NCBI GenBank assembly: GCA_009859145.1
Contig: VRVR01000048.1
Span: 177,843-241,842 of the forward strand
Direction: 5' to 3'
Length of the DNA: 64,000 bases
Source of the DNA: Andalucia godoyi
Lineage: Eukaryota; Discoba; Jakobea; Jakobida; Andaluciidae
Shown here one piece after another: positions 46,201-56,173 of this stretch. The position numbers and the translations under genes are program-made. Under the pieces are notes generated by a model, which was not told the origin of the DNA, ran no database searches, and saw only the letters and a list, made by a program, of their open reading frames with translations. Positions within the stretch are counted from its first letter, which is position 1. Every line of letters starts with the position of its first letter.

Positions 46201-48679
46201 CAGCAAGGACGCTTAGAGCTCGAGCAGAGCCCTCCGACTTCCCAGATCGCACACTAAACAAGCCCATCCACAGAGAATCCGAAAATTCAGTGAATTTGGA
46301 AGGCGGACCGAAATCTGGAAACTGCTGGAGCACGTCCATCATTACCTGCCTTGTTCGATCAAAGGGTTCAAACATACACCAGTAGAACAACCTGTCGCAA
46401 ATGTCTTCGCGATAGAGTTCTCCACCAAAGGATCTGCAATCCAGAAAGGACAAGGAAAAATGCTCACTTCGGTACCGAGAGAATACTTCCAGCGAAGTAG
46501 CTTCCGAGAATAGCTGCAAGAAAATAGAGAGCAAATCCACACCAAACGCTCGACGATCATATGCGGCGGACGGAGAAAAGCAGGTTGAAATGAAATCCAG
46601 GTTCCAACGAAAAAATGATTTGAAGGACTGGATTCCACTCTGCCTCTCATCGTCTGTCATGGCAAGCGGAATCATCTTCACACGCTTGCCAACCTTCGTT
46701 CTGGTCAATCCTTTCTCGAACACCTGATACACCACCGAGCGCAGAAAATCGAGAAACCTCGCAACGCTGTCCATGATCCCCCAGCGAAACGACGCATCAG
46801 TCGTCTTGCAATTGTTTCTCAGAAACTCAGTGTATAGCCCGATGCATTCCTCGGAGGGCCATGCAAAAGCGTCTTTCAAACTGTGGATGAAGACCAGGTC
46901 AAAAGAGTCTGTCCGAATGACCGGCGACGCATGCTGCAGGCCCAAAAGAAGCCAGTCTCGATTTGGCAGATTCTTGAAGTGATACACAACGGTGCCAGTT
47001 CGCGGTTGCGTTGATGATATGCAACTCCAAATCGAAATAGACAGACGCAATCGCACATCGAGAGCAAGGTCCGTTGCATGCAGCACCACATGGAGCACAT
47101 CATCCAGAAGGTAAAGTCCGCCCTCCTTCACTAAAGGAGGAAGAATGTATCTTCTTACTAGCGCATCGTCTTTTCCTCGATTCACTTCGGCGGACTGGAC
47201 ACCGCACAGCGCATGTGCCAGATCAGAAACAAACTGCAAATATGTGTCAGTCCCTCGTTCAAGCGACAGCATGAATTTGCAAACAAATGTGATCACAGAC
47301 TTTGCAATCAAATTTGACGTGACAGCTAGCAAGGATTCTGAAAACACAGCAGGACACTGGCGCCACACAAAAAGAGACCCAAAAAGCTCGACAAGCAGTT
47401 CCAATGCATCATACTTCCTCCGCTGAGACCAATCCAGGGAGAGAACCTGGTCCTTGATCCACGCCTCGCGATGGATTCCGCACTGCACCGGGTTCTGAAG
47501 AACAGTTCGCAAAATGTTTTTTCCAAGAAGATGGGCCCGCAGAACAATGTCGTTCCACGCATTCCATGCGATTCCGGGAAGTTGCAGGCAAATTGAAGCA
47601 TCCTTTTTTGAGAATTCTGAAAACCACTTCATGCAATCCGAAAGATACGAAAACAACTGACACCGCTCCAAAACGGCAAGCGAATCGACACGCAGCGCCT
47701 CTTCTAGGAGAGCCGGAAGAATACAGAAGGTCAGCACAGAAAGCTGCTGAGATTCCAGAGTTTCGCATTCTCGGACGCTCCCAATCCAAACGCTAATGAG
47801 TGCATTACGAGATAATTTGGGAGCACAGTTCAGTTTGGAAGTTAAAAGACAGTTAAACAGGGACGGTGAGGTCGTCAGGCATACAGAGGCCGCCGATGAA
47901 AAGACGGAAAAATCAACTGCAACCGCGTCGGAAAAAAGCAGAGTCTCCACGACAGAAGACAAGAGAGATTTCAGAGGATGCAGCCCGACATGATCCTCAA
48001 AAATGTCTGGAGACACCTTTGTAACAATGATGTGAATATTTCGGAAGACCAAATGCAGGAGACGCGAAAAATTATCGACGACTTTGGCATTCTTTCCTTC
48101 AAACAACACGATAAAACCAGAGAGTATACGCGAACACACCTGAAGCACTAGACTCAATGCCCTATAGCCTCCGCAGTCGGAAAATACCTTGCAAAACAGC
48201 CGCTGACTAAAAAGAAGACTTACGCGATAGAGAAACGTTGCGCATGTTTCAGAGCACTCTGGAATCATAACCGATTTGGACGGTTCGTCGATGAGCAACG
48301 AGCACGAAAGGGCGACATCGGCTGTCCAGCTGTGCACTTTTTCAACAAAAGCAGCCAGAGTATGTGGCTCTGCACTGCGGAGCAGATCTTCCAAGATCTC
48401 GGAAAAGACGCCAACCAAATAACTCCATTGGTTAGACAAACATGGGGCCAGAAAAGATGTCACTGCCAGCTCCAACGTCTCACCACGAAGCAAGTGGGAG
48501 GACGCCGTTACTGACCGGATCCTTCGGGAAGTGGCGAGTTGGTCCTTCTCCGACAGAAACACACTCGACAATCTGGAGATTTCGGATTGGATCGAGATTC
48601 CTTCCACCGCGGCAGCCAGTACCGAAAAATTTCCACAGAAAATGGAAATGTCAGGATTTGCAGACATCGCTGACTCCAT
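43271..48679 (-). CDS. THADA: THADA/Trm732-like tRNA-methylation scaffold
   Basis: This 1,802-residue all-helical ARM/HEAT-type protein matches THADA/Trm732 (human THADA 1,953 residues). The DUF2428 core is recognisable in RRSSGLPFALSTILRAEP (first conserved block), LEVRVHSLNILRQLLMDTILGS and SWTIRNSATLCFSSLLSRFLG, followed by the helical C terminus ending LLQGHLDADSHSFLI. In yeast, Trm732 partners Trm7 to 2'-O-methylate position 32 of certain tRNAs; human THADA does the same with FTSJ1. The ATG at 48679 (MESAMSANPDISIF) is chosen. The frame is open to 49036, but that leader includes translated poly-G and ATT repeat sequence (48,727-48,771) and is not credible as protein. Confidence 0.88.
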   Translation of the reverse strand: MESAMSANPDISIFCGNFSVLAAAVEGISIQSEISRLSSVFLSEKDQLATSRRIRSVTASSHLLRGETLELAVTSFLAPCLSNQWSYLVGVFSEILEDLLRSAEPHTLAAFVEKVHSWTADVALSCSLLIDEPSKSVMIPECSETCATFLYRVSLLFSQRLFCKVFSDCGGYRALSLVLQVCSRILSGFIVLFEGKNAKVVDNFSRLLHLVFRNIHIIVTKVSPDIFEDHVGLHPLKSLLSSVVETLLFSDAVAVDFSVFSSAASVCLTTSPSLFNCLLTSKLNCAPKLSRNALISVWIGSVRECETLESQQLSVLTFCILPALLEEALRVDSLAVLERCQLFSYLSDCMKWFSEFSKKDASICLQLPGIAWNAWNDIVLRAHLLGKNILRTVLQNPVQCGIHREAWIKDQVLSLDWSQRRKYDALELLVELFGSLFVWRQCPAVFSESLLAVTSNLIAKSVITFVCKFMLSLERGTDTYLQFVSDLAHALCGVQSAEVNRGKDDALVRRYILPPLVKEGGLYLLDDVLHVVLHATDLALDVRLRLSISIWSCISSTQPRTGTVVYHFKNLPNRDWLLLGLQHASPVIRTDSFDLVFIHSLKDAFAWPSEECIGLYTEFLRNNCKTTDASFRWGIMDSVARFLDFLRSVVYQVFEKGLTRTKVGKRVKMIPLAMTDDERQSGIQSFKSFFRWNLDFISTCFSPSAAYDRRAFGVDLLSIFLQLFSEATSLEVFSRYRSEHFSLSFLDCRSFGGELYREDICDRLFYWCMFEPFDRTRQVMMDVLQQFPDFGPPSKFTEFSDSLWMGLFSVRSGKSEGSARALSVLAGKYPSVVEATVRRFSCSSNTVPADCHSSMDTIIFLVADFLAQQVADIRDDPSKARMKNFNGIINLFKFLVARKAQIPPSVMNRFVYDIFGVSLSLCYGMLGWKGDATDCRGVPLPVSSEEECPEFANEDEVQQDDDFEDFDESTDTSRSFTVNLWKLTRGVAHCMSIFIEQFGRALPFADFSFIGNTFLQMLLNTKHIGAVDKTQNAFFVTCRFLLDPENCRCFSFDSVMLVSSWADNVLNRINDPDTSILRRSSGLPFALSTILRAEPAFRCVSTSSFLRRVTFYLVKLCDSASSSLEVRVHSLNILRQLLMDTILGSRLDFAASQLFALVLKLYSSDSWTIRNSATLCFSSLLSRFLGQKTDSDDLAPENRMTVVEFGSRFANVLPMFLESIQGAHGRLYMSPLLMLLSRLSPYDDDTCVESGECDEAQDFHAGHERIMGQLKMFAPYIDNWARLPSALIRRRAAAALFPLFPLSEVAVQTCQRLMFIAKNSLHMDQNSLHGAILQVHYLFSNSFLHMPRHRSLQLAVESFTSLLAVFRSSKTMFTVWSPCCLHAFLDMVQTIVVAVQKLDHAMSQRMCCSLSLIFADLPYPDFWRIHGGFSGLMRTFVELATTCFSSVNGSISLSFCFLLSQITLSELEILEPVTQAFKMLLLTNSDSCDDVLQFAVNCLCPIIEAESHPAVVENVVECLVTCLDHISLSWTSRDVEKNLPNTLLSSISNLSVEYRVQVLAYFPSCAAQLVELCQGCSDPDQTEKVRWFAARAVSKLLKSADSSSEISVDPTLHGVATRLLQDESDDVRQYLCSRIGSRKEIHWMVALYSFLDQMPITSKIALLQSFATVSNENLDKQSANVKKLFQRERPNEFSEDVLVCGILGYALTREADNIVDVSFADQAAKNIARLEQFIRENIDEEPWIAQRVDVYTALVSNMMLLRISGRPCNCDDFFQEIRHRLPVEVIKLLQGHLDADSHSFLI

Positions 48680-49293
48680 AGACTGCAACGTGCGTATCGA
48701 GAAAGGACGTAGTACTCGCAGGAGGTGGGGGGGGGGAAATAATTTAAATAATAATAATAATAATATATAATGTATGATTTGAAATAAAGCCGAAAAACGC
48801 GTTGTCGAGACGCCCACGAAAGCGCAGAGAGAAAAAGACATGCGTGTGCACAATCTCGCGGATGAGAACGAGCGCTGCCCAGTCGACAGCATTCGACGTA
48901 CTTTTATGCTGCGAAGGTGATAACAACAGTTTGCTCCTCCAAAAAATACAATAATAATAATAATAAATACATAAATAATATGGTGGTGCGCACGCGCAGC
49001 AGTCGCAAAACCCCAAGTGCCGATTCGCTGACACATTCTCTAAATACCGCCCGTCCAATGGGCCCGGAGGCGTCGGATTCCGGTGTTGTAACCGTTTCTT
49101 CTGTGATGCAATAACGGTAATTCGCGGCCGTTGCTGACTGCAGTCATGAGACTGGTTATTTTTGACGACCGTGCATCCATACGGAGAAAGTTTACCGTTG
49201 TTAGTTTGTTCTACTAACTAACAAATTTCTTGCACGGATTTATCGATCTCGGCCATTGGAAGCTCGAAAATGACATCCTTTTGCCTCGCTTAC
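48680..49293. other. Spacer between THADA start and cyclase stop
   Basis: This region contains the THADA promoter and leader: GGGGGGGG at about 48,729-48,737, (AAT)n at about 48,747-48,771 and again at about 48,949-48,980. No gene is recognised. Confidence 0.55.
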
Positions 49294-52200
49294 TTACTTC
49301 ACCAAGAACGTTTGCATCTTTCCTTTCCCCTTGATATCGACGTCTCCGCGTTCTTCACAGTCGACTGAGGACCACACCAATTCATACGTACTACGTGTGA
49401 TCTGAATTCTTCCCGGGACTCCACTTGACTCCATCCGGGAAGCAATATTGACCGCATCGCCAATGCAATCATAGACAAATTTGCTTTTTCCAATGACGGC
49501 TCCGATGACTGGACCGGAGTTGACGCCGGCACGTATTTCTATGCTGGTAGAGTGCTGCAAGTTGTACTGCTTGACCATGTCGATCACGTCCTTTAAAAAG
49601 GAAATCATAGCAACAGCGTGGTCGTGTTTGCGTTCGAACAGACCGGCGGCCCCAAAAAAGCAATCTCCGATGAGCTTGATCTTTTCAATCTTGTGTTTTG
49701 TGCACAAAATATCGATGTTTGAGAAAATGTCACTCAGCATCTCAACCAAATCGCGAGGTGTCATGTGCGACGACAATTCCGTAAACTTGACAATGTCGAC
49801 AAAACAAAGACTGACGCATTGATACTGGTCATATATGGGATGTTCCCCGTCTTTTAGACGTGTGGCAATACTGCGGGGCAGTATGTTCAGCAACAAGTCG
49901 TCGGATCGTTGACGTTCTGTACGAAGCAACAGCTCAGTCTTCTCTCCCACAGTCAAATCACGCACAAATGCTGCGTAAAAAATCTCGTCCTTGATCTTAT
50001 ACGACGACAGCGATAGCTGGACAGGGAACGTCTGCTGATCTGGCAGCATTCCATCCGCACGCAAGGACAGCGTGCCTTTCTTCCGGACGGCTTCGTCCAG
50101 TGCTTTTGGAATGTCGTACGGGAAATTGTCCGAGAAGGAACGCAAGTTGCACACAAGAGTGTCAAAAGATCGCCCGATGACATTTCCGTTTTCCGAGCAT
50201 CTGAATATCTGATTGGCAGACGGAGAAGCGTGTTCAACAAATCCTTTCGAGTTCAGCTCCAATATGCCGTCCACTGAAGCCGCAAGAACCGACCGTGTCC
50301 TCAGCTCTGCTTCCTCCACGGCATCTTGGAACATGTTCTCACTCATTCGTGTTCCGTGAGTGCGCACAAAAGATTCCAATGCGGGAACCTTCTCGACAAC
50401 CGGAACAGGTATCATCGTTAGCATCTTCCGATACTGGTGAATTTCCTTCCACAAATGCGCTTGAAGGAACTGGGAGACGACAAGAGCTACCGCGATGACA
50501 CCCACACATACTCCGAATACTGGACCGATGGAACTCAATGCAAACGTTACTGTACTGGGAGTTTCGCTCACAAAAATCGCCTTCGACTGTGTCAGAAGAG
50601 GTCCCAAATAAAGAGACTCGATGTTGAGCAAATCGCGATAGGTTTGCAACTGGAATGTGAGTTGCGAATCCGGAAGCAGCAAAAGGACATTGGCCAAGTT
50701 TAGGTAGGCGGACATGATTCCATCAAGACCGAGACATGCTACGTTGAGCGTATCGTTGCATCGTCGGTCAAACAGCAGACTATCTTGTGCTGCAGAATGA
50801 CCAACGGATGGTGGTGTTTCAAACTTTGCTGATCCGTACTTGACAGCATCGTGAATTTCGGACAGCTGCTGAATTCCTGCACTCAGCTGAGGTCGCATGC
50901 TCGCCCTGCCTCCGTTCAGCAGCCGAGCATCATCCCGAATTAGTTCCGTTGCCAAGTAGTTGATTCTTTGCGAAAACGACCGTCGAGACCCTGCATAGTT
51001 GATCTGTGCAGACTTCGAGTATGATGAAAAACTTGCAGCCAAGCAAAAACCGCACATGACGATGATCAGCGAGCAAATCACAATGATGAATGTCAGGAAA
51101 ATTAAAGTCACTCGTGTGGTGGCAGACGTGGAAGAAGCCGCTGCACCACGTAACAGAATATCCGCACTAGAGCCCTTCTTGCCATTGCCCGCATGAATTG
51201 CAGTGCGACATTTTTGAACAATCGTGGAAACATCGGTCTTTGGAACTAGCAAAAACAGTCGCGAGATGGCTTTCCGCTCGCGAAGAATTGATCTCATGGC
51301 CCGAACGTAGAGTAGCAAAATCAACAAGATGGGCAGGCCAACCGCAAGCGCAGCAAGTACCCACAAGGTGATTCGATCTTGAGCAGCAGAGTCACGATAA
51401 TAAGCGACGTAAGCATAGACAAGACTCCACATACCCGTGAGCAAAGAATATGGACCGTTTTCAACAATAGAACGGAAATCTGTGTTGTTCCCGGTCCACA
51501 CGTTGCTGGAAAAGAATGTAGCGTTGAACGATGCCACATTCCTAATGCTTCGTACGTAGGAGTTGTACATTTCCCACCGCGATTGCATGACAACAGTGTG
51601 ATCTTGTGTTGAAGCGCTCCACAGATAGAAAGGAACGTCTCTCTTTTGCCATTCTGCTATCAACGAGTCGACGCCGAAAGTGCTCGCAAACAGAGAAGAA
51701 GCTGCTGTTTCGATATCGGTAGCAGTTTGTGTTAACTTTGTAATTGATGCGGAGAACGAGGTTCCCGTGTACCAGCCTTTGGCAACCGCTTCGCAAAGCG
51801 CAGTCATGTACGCCGCATTCACGGACGGCATACGGGTCCCTCCTGCATTGGCAACCATGTCCCCCTTATCCGACCGTATCGTCGATTTTCCAATGACATA
51901 CACTGTGATGCAAATCGCAAGCAGGCACAGCAAACTCACGAACATTGCAAACGAAATGTGATACAAGGATTTTGGCTTCTTGACGAGAAGGCTCTTCATG
52001 TCTTCCGCAATTTCGGCAGCAGAAGATGCCGAGTCCGGATCTGCATTCCCCTCAGATACCGAATCAAAGGCGACAGACCCCTTGCCTACGTCCATTTCCG
52101 TATCCATCGTCTCTGGCTCCACAAGCTCGCCAACCTGGACTCTTTTCTTCCGCGGCTTCATCCGAATCGCCTTCGGCGTAGAGGAGGAGCTGCGGAGACC

Positions 52201-54399
52201 GACAGCAGATGCAACATCACTAGCTCCATTGCTCACATCGGACTTCATCGATAGTGCATCCGACCCTTCAGCGCTGCCGCCAGTCTGCATGCGAGGCGCT
52301 GCGGGCAACGCAGAAAGTTCCAGCGCACCCGTTGCTTCTGACGCCATTTTGAACCGCGTGTCCCGCCTCTTCTTTCTCAGCATGTCTCCATTCTCACCTT
52401 CGTGGCGATCCGCCAGAGCAATGTAATATCGAGCTTCATCAAATGAAAGTGGATCGAGATCTCGGAGAAATTGAGCGTATGCACGAAGAACAGTCGGAGA
52501 AGACGGAAACCTTTGCAAAAGAGACCCAAGCAGATTTCGTGCAGCAATTTCCTCGCTTTCGATTCGGCTCACAGCAGCAGGCAACTGCTTGAGAGGAACA
52601 TTGTCGATCAGCAACAACTCCCAAAAAGCAGCAACCAGTTGGAGAGCTTGGATGCGATGGCGATTTGTCTTCTTCAAAAGAAGCATTAGTTCCGAACTTC
52701 CGCTTTGGTCCAGCGAGCGTCGTGCGTCATCCAAAGACGCCCAGAACACCTTGAATAACATCGAATTCTGTTCCAAACTGTCTGCGGTCGTTTTCAGTGC
52801 CTCTTGTACAGAGATCATCCCAAAAAGAGACGAGCGGACGGATGAGACAGTCAGAAAAAACTCGCATGCGCTCAGCTTCGTCCAGGGCGAGCATCCTTCT
52901 TGTTGCATGATTGTTTCGATGAGCGTCTTGCAATGTTCCAGAGTGTCAGACGCTCCTGACCGCTGTGAATGAATGCTACCGGAACTGATCCAGTAAACAA
53001 GTGCGGACATCTCGTACCACCGTAGAGGTATGAGTGGCCTGTGAATGTCCTCATCATTCGAAGCTGTAGACGTTGATGCACATTCAACATCGTCCGTTGG
53101 AGAAAACGACGGCGAGGAAGGTTGATTGGCCTCGGATGACTCACTGTTCCAAACCTTTGAGGAATACCGACTTCCTTCATTCGAGAGCGTGGAGGAAGCG
53201 CACTTCTTCTTCAAGTAATGAATTCGCTTTCGAAGCAACAGTTCTGACAATGCAACCAGAAATGATGCTGATAAGAGTATCATCCCAAATGAGTACGATG
53301 AGAAGTCAAACGAAGCAAGACTGGCGCTGATCAGGGCTGCTCGAGAGTATAGCGACACACGCTGACCCGCCCTCCACTTGTAAGGGCAGAAGTACAGGAC
53401 AACCATCCACACGGTCAGCGAGACGATGAGAGAAAATGTTGAGAAAAAGAATTGGTTGAAGGAAAAATACAGTATCGATCCGCACACAAACTTCTCCCCG
53501 ACGGTGACGGGCTGAATGAGATACGGAAGAGAAAGATCCAACAGAGAATATTCGAGCTTCGCGAACCCAAAAGAAACAATAAACGCCTCCGCGAATCTTA
53601 CTATCAGCATGCCGACGAAGAACGTTATGGCAAAGCAAATGTACAAGAGCTGAACGGAACTTACGCAGTGAATTGCGTTGCCAGTCTGTGCCAGGGTATT
53701 TCCAGCCCAGTCCATCAAGACGGAATCCAAGGGATTTGATGTCATGGTGCAATTCATCATTTGGAAAAACGCGAACATTGCAGGAAGCGTGATGATTGAG
53801 CGTCCACTTGAAACCAAGATGAAAAGAAACGAGAGCAAGGTTCGGGATATTGGGCTTCGATTCTGGTGCTGACGCTGAATCAGCAGCGTCAAGACCAGTT
53901 CAATGACTAAGAGACTTCCAAACAAGAACAAACGCACAATCATGTCGACGTAATTGTGATTCAGACTCTCCCCGAAAAACAGCAAGCGCGACAAGACCGT
54001 GAGCCAATTGGCAGCAGAAGAACCGGGAGAGGCATAGAGAAGAGCCAACGGCGCATTGATCAGCAATGCAAACATCTGCAAATACTCGATAATCCACAGG
54101 CACACAGAAAATGGAACAGCAAAAACATTTTTTCGTGCTACGTATGGCGTGGAGTTGAGCGTCCCGAAAGCGGCTCCAAACGTAATGAACACTTTCTGCC
54201 AGGGTGCAGAAAACTGAAGATGATCCATAAGGCTTCGTCCAGAGGAGGTGGACCACGACGTGAACGAATCGTGCCTCGACTGACCGTCTCCATCAGAAAT
54301 GTCTTCGCTGGTGTCCTCCACGTGAGCAGACTGCAAAGGCGTGGTTCGACGAAAATTAGGGAATCTGCCTCCAAACGTCGTGTCCGTCGTGTTGTGCAT
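49294..54399 (-). CDS. Giant multi-membrane PAS-adenylyl cyclase (TmcB-like)
   Basis: The 1,701-residue protein has three parts. The N-terminal half carries a polytopic region (about residues 105-430) and a helical TPR-like region with ARNLLGSLLQRFPSSPTVLRAYAQFLRD...DEARYYIALADR, as in Dictyostelium TmcB/TmcC and Naegleria relatives. A second membrane module (helices near 826, 1016, 1103 and 1299) encloses two lumenal sensor loops. A PAS domain (about 1366-1480, SVDGILELNSKGFVEHAS) leads through a helical linker to a class III cyclase (about 1500-1695). Both metal-binding Asp are present (FVDIVKFTEL and KLIGDCFF). The purine-specifying positions Lys (KIKLIGD) and Asp (YDCIGDAVN) indicate ATP, and VNIASRME provides the catalytic Asn and Arg. 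It should make cAMP as a homodimer. The ATG at 54399 (MHNTTDTT) is preferred to the longer frame. Confidence 0.9.
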   Translation of the reverse strand: MHNTTDTTFGGRFPNFRRTTPLQSAHVEDTSEDISDGDGQSRHDSFTSWSTSSGRSLMDHLQFSAPWQKVFITFGAAFGTLNSTPYVARKNVFAVPFSVCLWIIEYLQMFALLINAPLALLYASPGSSAANWLTVLSRLLFFGESLNHNYVDMIVRLFLFGSLLVIELVLTLLIQRQHQNRSPISRTLLSFLFILVSSGRSIITLPAMFAFFQMMNCTMTSNPLDSVLMDWAGNTLAQTGNAIHCVSSVQLLYICFAITFFVGMLIVRFAEAFIVSFGFAKLEYSLLDLSLPYLIQPVTVGEKFVCGSILYFSFNQFFFSTFSLIVSLTVWMVVLYFCPYKWRAGQRVSLYSRAALISASLASFDFSSYSFGMILLSASFLVALSELLLRKRIHYLKKKCASSTLSNEGSRYSSKVWNSESSEANQPSSPSFSPTDDVECASTSTASNDEDIHRPLIPLRWYEMSALVYWISSGSIHSQRSGASDTLEHCKTLIETIMQQEGCSPWTKLSACEFFLTVSSVRSSLFGMISVQEALKTTADSLEQNSMLFKVFWASLDDARRSLDQSGSSELMLLLKKTNRHRIQALQLVAAFWELLLIDNVPLKQLPAAVSRIESEEIAARNLLGSLLQRFPSSPTVLRAYAQFLRDLDPLSFDEARYYIALADRHEGENGDMLRKKRRDTRFKMASEATGALELSALPAAPRMQTGGSAEGSDALSMKSDVSNGASDVASAVGLRSSSSTPKAIRMKPRKKRVQVGELVEPETMDTEMDVGKGSVAFDSVSEGNADPDSASSAAEIAEDMKSLLVKKPKSLYHISFAMFVSLLCLLAICITVYVIGKSTIRSDKGDMVANAGGTRMPSVNAAYMTALCEAVAKGWYTGTSFSASITKLTQTATDIETAASSLFASTFGVDSLIAEWQKRDVPFYLWSASTQDHTVVMQSRWEMYNSYVRSIRNVASFNATFFSSNVWTGNNTDFRSIVENGPYSLLTGMWSLVYAYVAYYRDSAAQDRITLWVLAALAVGLPILLILLLYVRAMRSILRERKAISRLFLLVPKTDVSTIVQKCRTAIHAGNGKKGSSADILLRGAAASSTSATTRVTLIFLTFIIVICSLIIVMCGFCLAASFSSYSKSAQINYAGSRRSFSQRINYLATELIRDDARLLNGGRASMRPQLSAGIQQLSEIHDAVKYGSAKFETPPSVGHSAAQDSLLFDRRCNDTLNVACLGLDGIMSAYLNLANVLLLLPDSQLTFQLQTYRDLLNIESLYLGPLLTQSKAIFVSETPSTVTFALSSIGPVFGVCVGVIAVALVVSQFLQAHLWKEIHQYRKMLTMIPVPVVEKVPALESFVRTHGTRMSENMFQDAVEEAELRTRSVLAASVDGILELNSKGFVEHASPSANQIFRCSENGNVIGRSFDTLVCNLRSFSDNFPYDIPKALDEAVRKKGTLSLRADGMLPDQQTFPVQLSLSSYKIKDEIFYAAFVRDLTVGEKTELLLRTERQRSDDLLLNILPRSIATRLKDGEHPIYDQYQCVSLCFVDIVKFTELSSHMTPRDLVEMLSDIFSNIDILCTKHKIEKIKLIGDCFFGAAGLFERKHDHAVAMISFLKDVIDMVKQYNLQHSTSIEIRAGVNSGPVIGAVIGKSKFVYDCIGDAVNIASRMESSGVPGRIQITRSTYELVWSSVDCEERGDVDIKGKGKMQTFLVK

Positions 54400-56173
54400 G
54401 TTAGGGAGGCTTCGCTGAGTAAACAATCCGAACGAAACACGAGGTTCGGCAAAAAATGAAAGAAGAAAGAATTCAACGAACAAAGGAAACAACGAGGCTT
54501 TTTTGGGCGACGAAATCGCACTCCCCACCACCGCTCATCATCACTCCGGCTCCTGCTCTTTCGCATCCCCTTGGTTCGAGGAAAGTGATCGCAAGCACTG
54601 GTATCGTGTGTGTGCAAAGCTGGCATCCAAAGGCGATCAGAGGAGAAGCAGGGGCGGCCCCGCATGATCAGACGCGGCAACTAGAGCCACCGTAATTGGA
54701 ATCAAATTCCTTTTTTGCACCCAAACCTCCGCTTCCGCTTTTGTCCGCCGGTGCACAGTCGGAGACGGATGGAACGTTTCAAAGCCTGTTTGCTCGCAAA
54801 GTCGGATGGGTTGATGGTTCGCAATTCCGGGAGCCGCACTGCAGGCGGAGTGGCCAGTTCCCGCTTCACAGCTTCCGTTTTATCTTTGAACGGTGTGCTC
54901 ATTCTTGCCTTTTCTGCTGGAAAGAAATGTATGTTTTTGAGGCCAAACGTTGACTTTTCGGAGTCTTTGGGGAAAATGCTTGATGCTAGATGTACGGTAT
55001 TTTACTTCGCAAGGCCTGTGACCGCGTCATTTCTGAATGAGAATGTCCTATAGCGGTTGCTTTGTTGTGGAACAACTGTAATGGCATCGGCTTGAGTGAT
55101 CTCCCTTTTTTGAACCGGTGACAACGGCCTTCTATTCTGAGCAAGTACACATTGTTGCAGCTTTAAACAATGGTGAGCGTCCTGAACTAGAGACGCACGA
55201 ACAACCAGTTCTACTGTCGCCTGGAGGGTTTTGCCATCTCACTGCTCTGCATCCGATGTCCTCATACATAGAGAACATTCAGCGCGCTTCTTGATGTTAT
55301 TCACACTATGGCATCGGGTTCGAAGTTCATTGGCCGTCTACACGACGTAGGAACTGGCTCATCGTGCTCGGTTGGATTGCTGAAAGTCTCTTGCAGCACA
55401 TGTTTCCAGACTTGGACTATCCAACTATGCGTCATGTCAAAGATCTATTTTGCCATTTTCACAGCAACTTCATCAAGAACCGGAGAAACGCGCAATTGCC
55501 TATGCGGTTCCTTTGTAGTCATCGAAGCAATGCCGCCTCGTGCACACTTCTTTTCTGCCTTTCTCAGTTTGCGGTTCTGTCATTTCCAGGTGGTGCTGTG
55601 GAGGGCCTTTTGCAGTCGGCTGCTTACTCCTCAATTCATGTTCAAGCAAAGCGATCGTGGGAAGCTCTTCGAAAAGAATACATGATCAAATGTCTACGAC
55701 CTTTGACAGAGCGTTGATAACGTCTTGTCTGTTACCGGATGCTGCTCTTGACGTAGTGAACGTGATTGTAGATCGCGCGGTGGAAGCAGGCTTGTTTTCT
55801 CTTGTCACGCAGCTTGCTACACGTATTGTCATTAATGTACAGCGCATTAGAACATGCATCACTGTCATTTCCTTGGTGAGCGAGCAGTTTTCTAACCATC
55901 AAAGCGATGACAGAGCTTTGCAAATTAAGATCACAAGAAATGAAAAACGAGCGCAAGGACGAGAGCAAACGAGACGAGCGACAGGAACGAAACCTAGTTT
56001 TACAATAATCGAAAGTCGACAAATGACGAGCCGCGGCAGTGGTCGGGCCAGCCGCTGCCTGGGCTCGCTTTTCTTTCCTTCTCTTACCAGTTGAGAAAAG
56101 GTAAATAAAGACGCGTGCTTAACGCAAGTCACTGTTCTTTCGTTGTTTTACTGGCTGATAAAAGCTACTGCGG
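54400..56173. other. 1.77-kb region without a confident gene
   Basis: This region begins with the cyclase leader and contains several short frames. On the minus strand a 66-residue basic frame lies at 54,702-54,902. On the plus strand frames lie at 54,696-55,053 and 55,308-56,094, the latter in three overlapping phases. One of these (55,364-55,717) has a plausible protein-like texture (FPDLDYPTMRHVKDLFCHFH) but no family could be named. Frame overlap suggests either a decayed gene or chance. No RNA gene is recognised. Confidence 0.4.

Noticed and set aside
48680-49036. 119-residue N-terminal extension of THADA with hydrophobic stretches
   Set aside because: It translates poly-G, AAT repeats and promoter-like sequence; the ATG at 48679 gives the normal family N terminus.
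54702-54902. 66-residue basic minus-strand frame upstream of the cyclase
   Set aside because: Protein-like texture but no motif, and equally long frames exist on the other strand.
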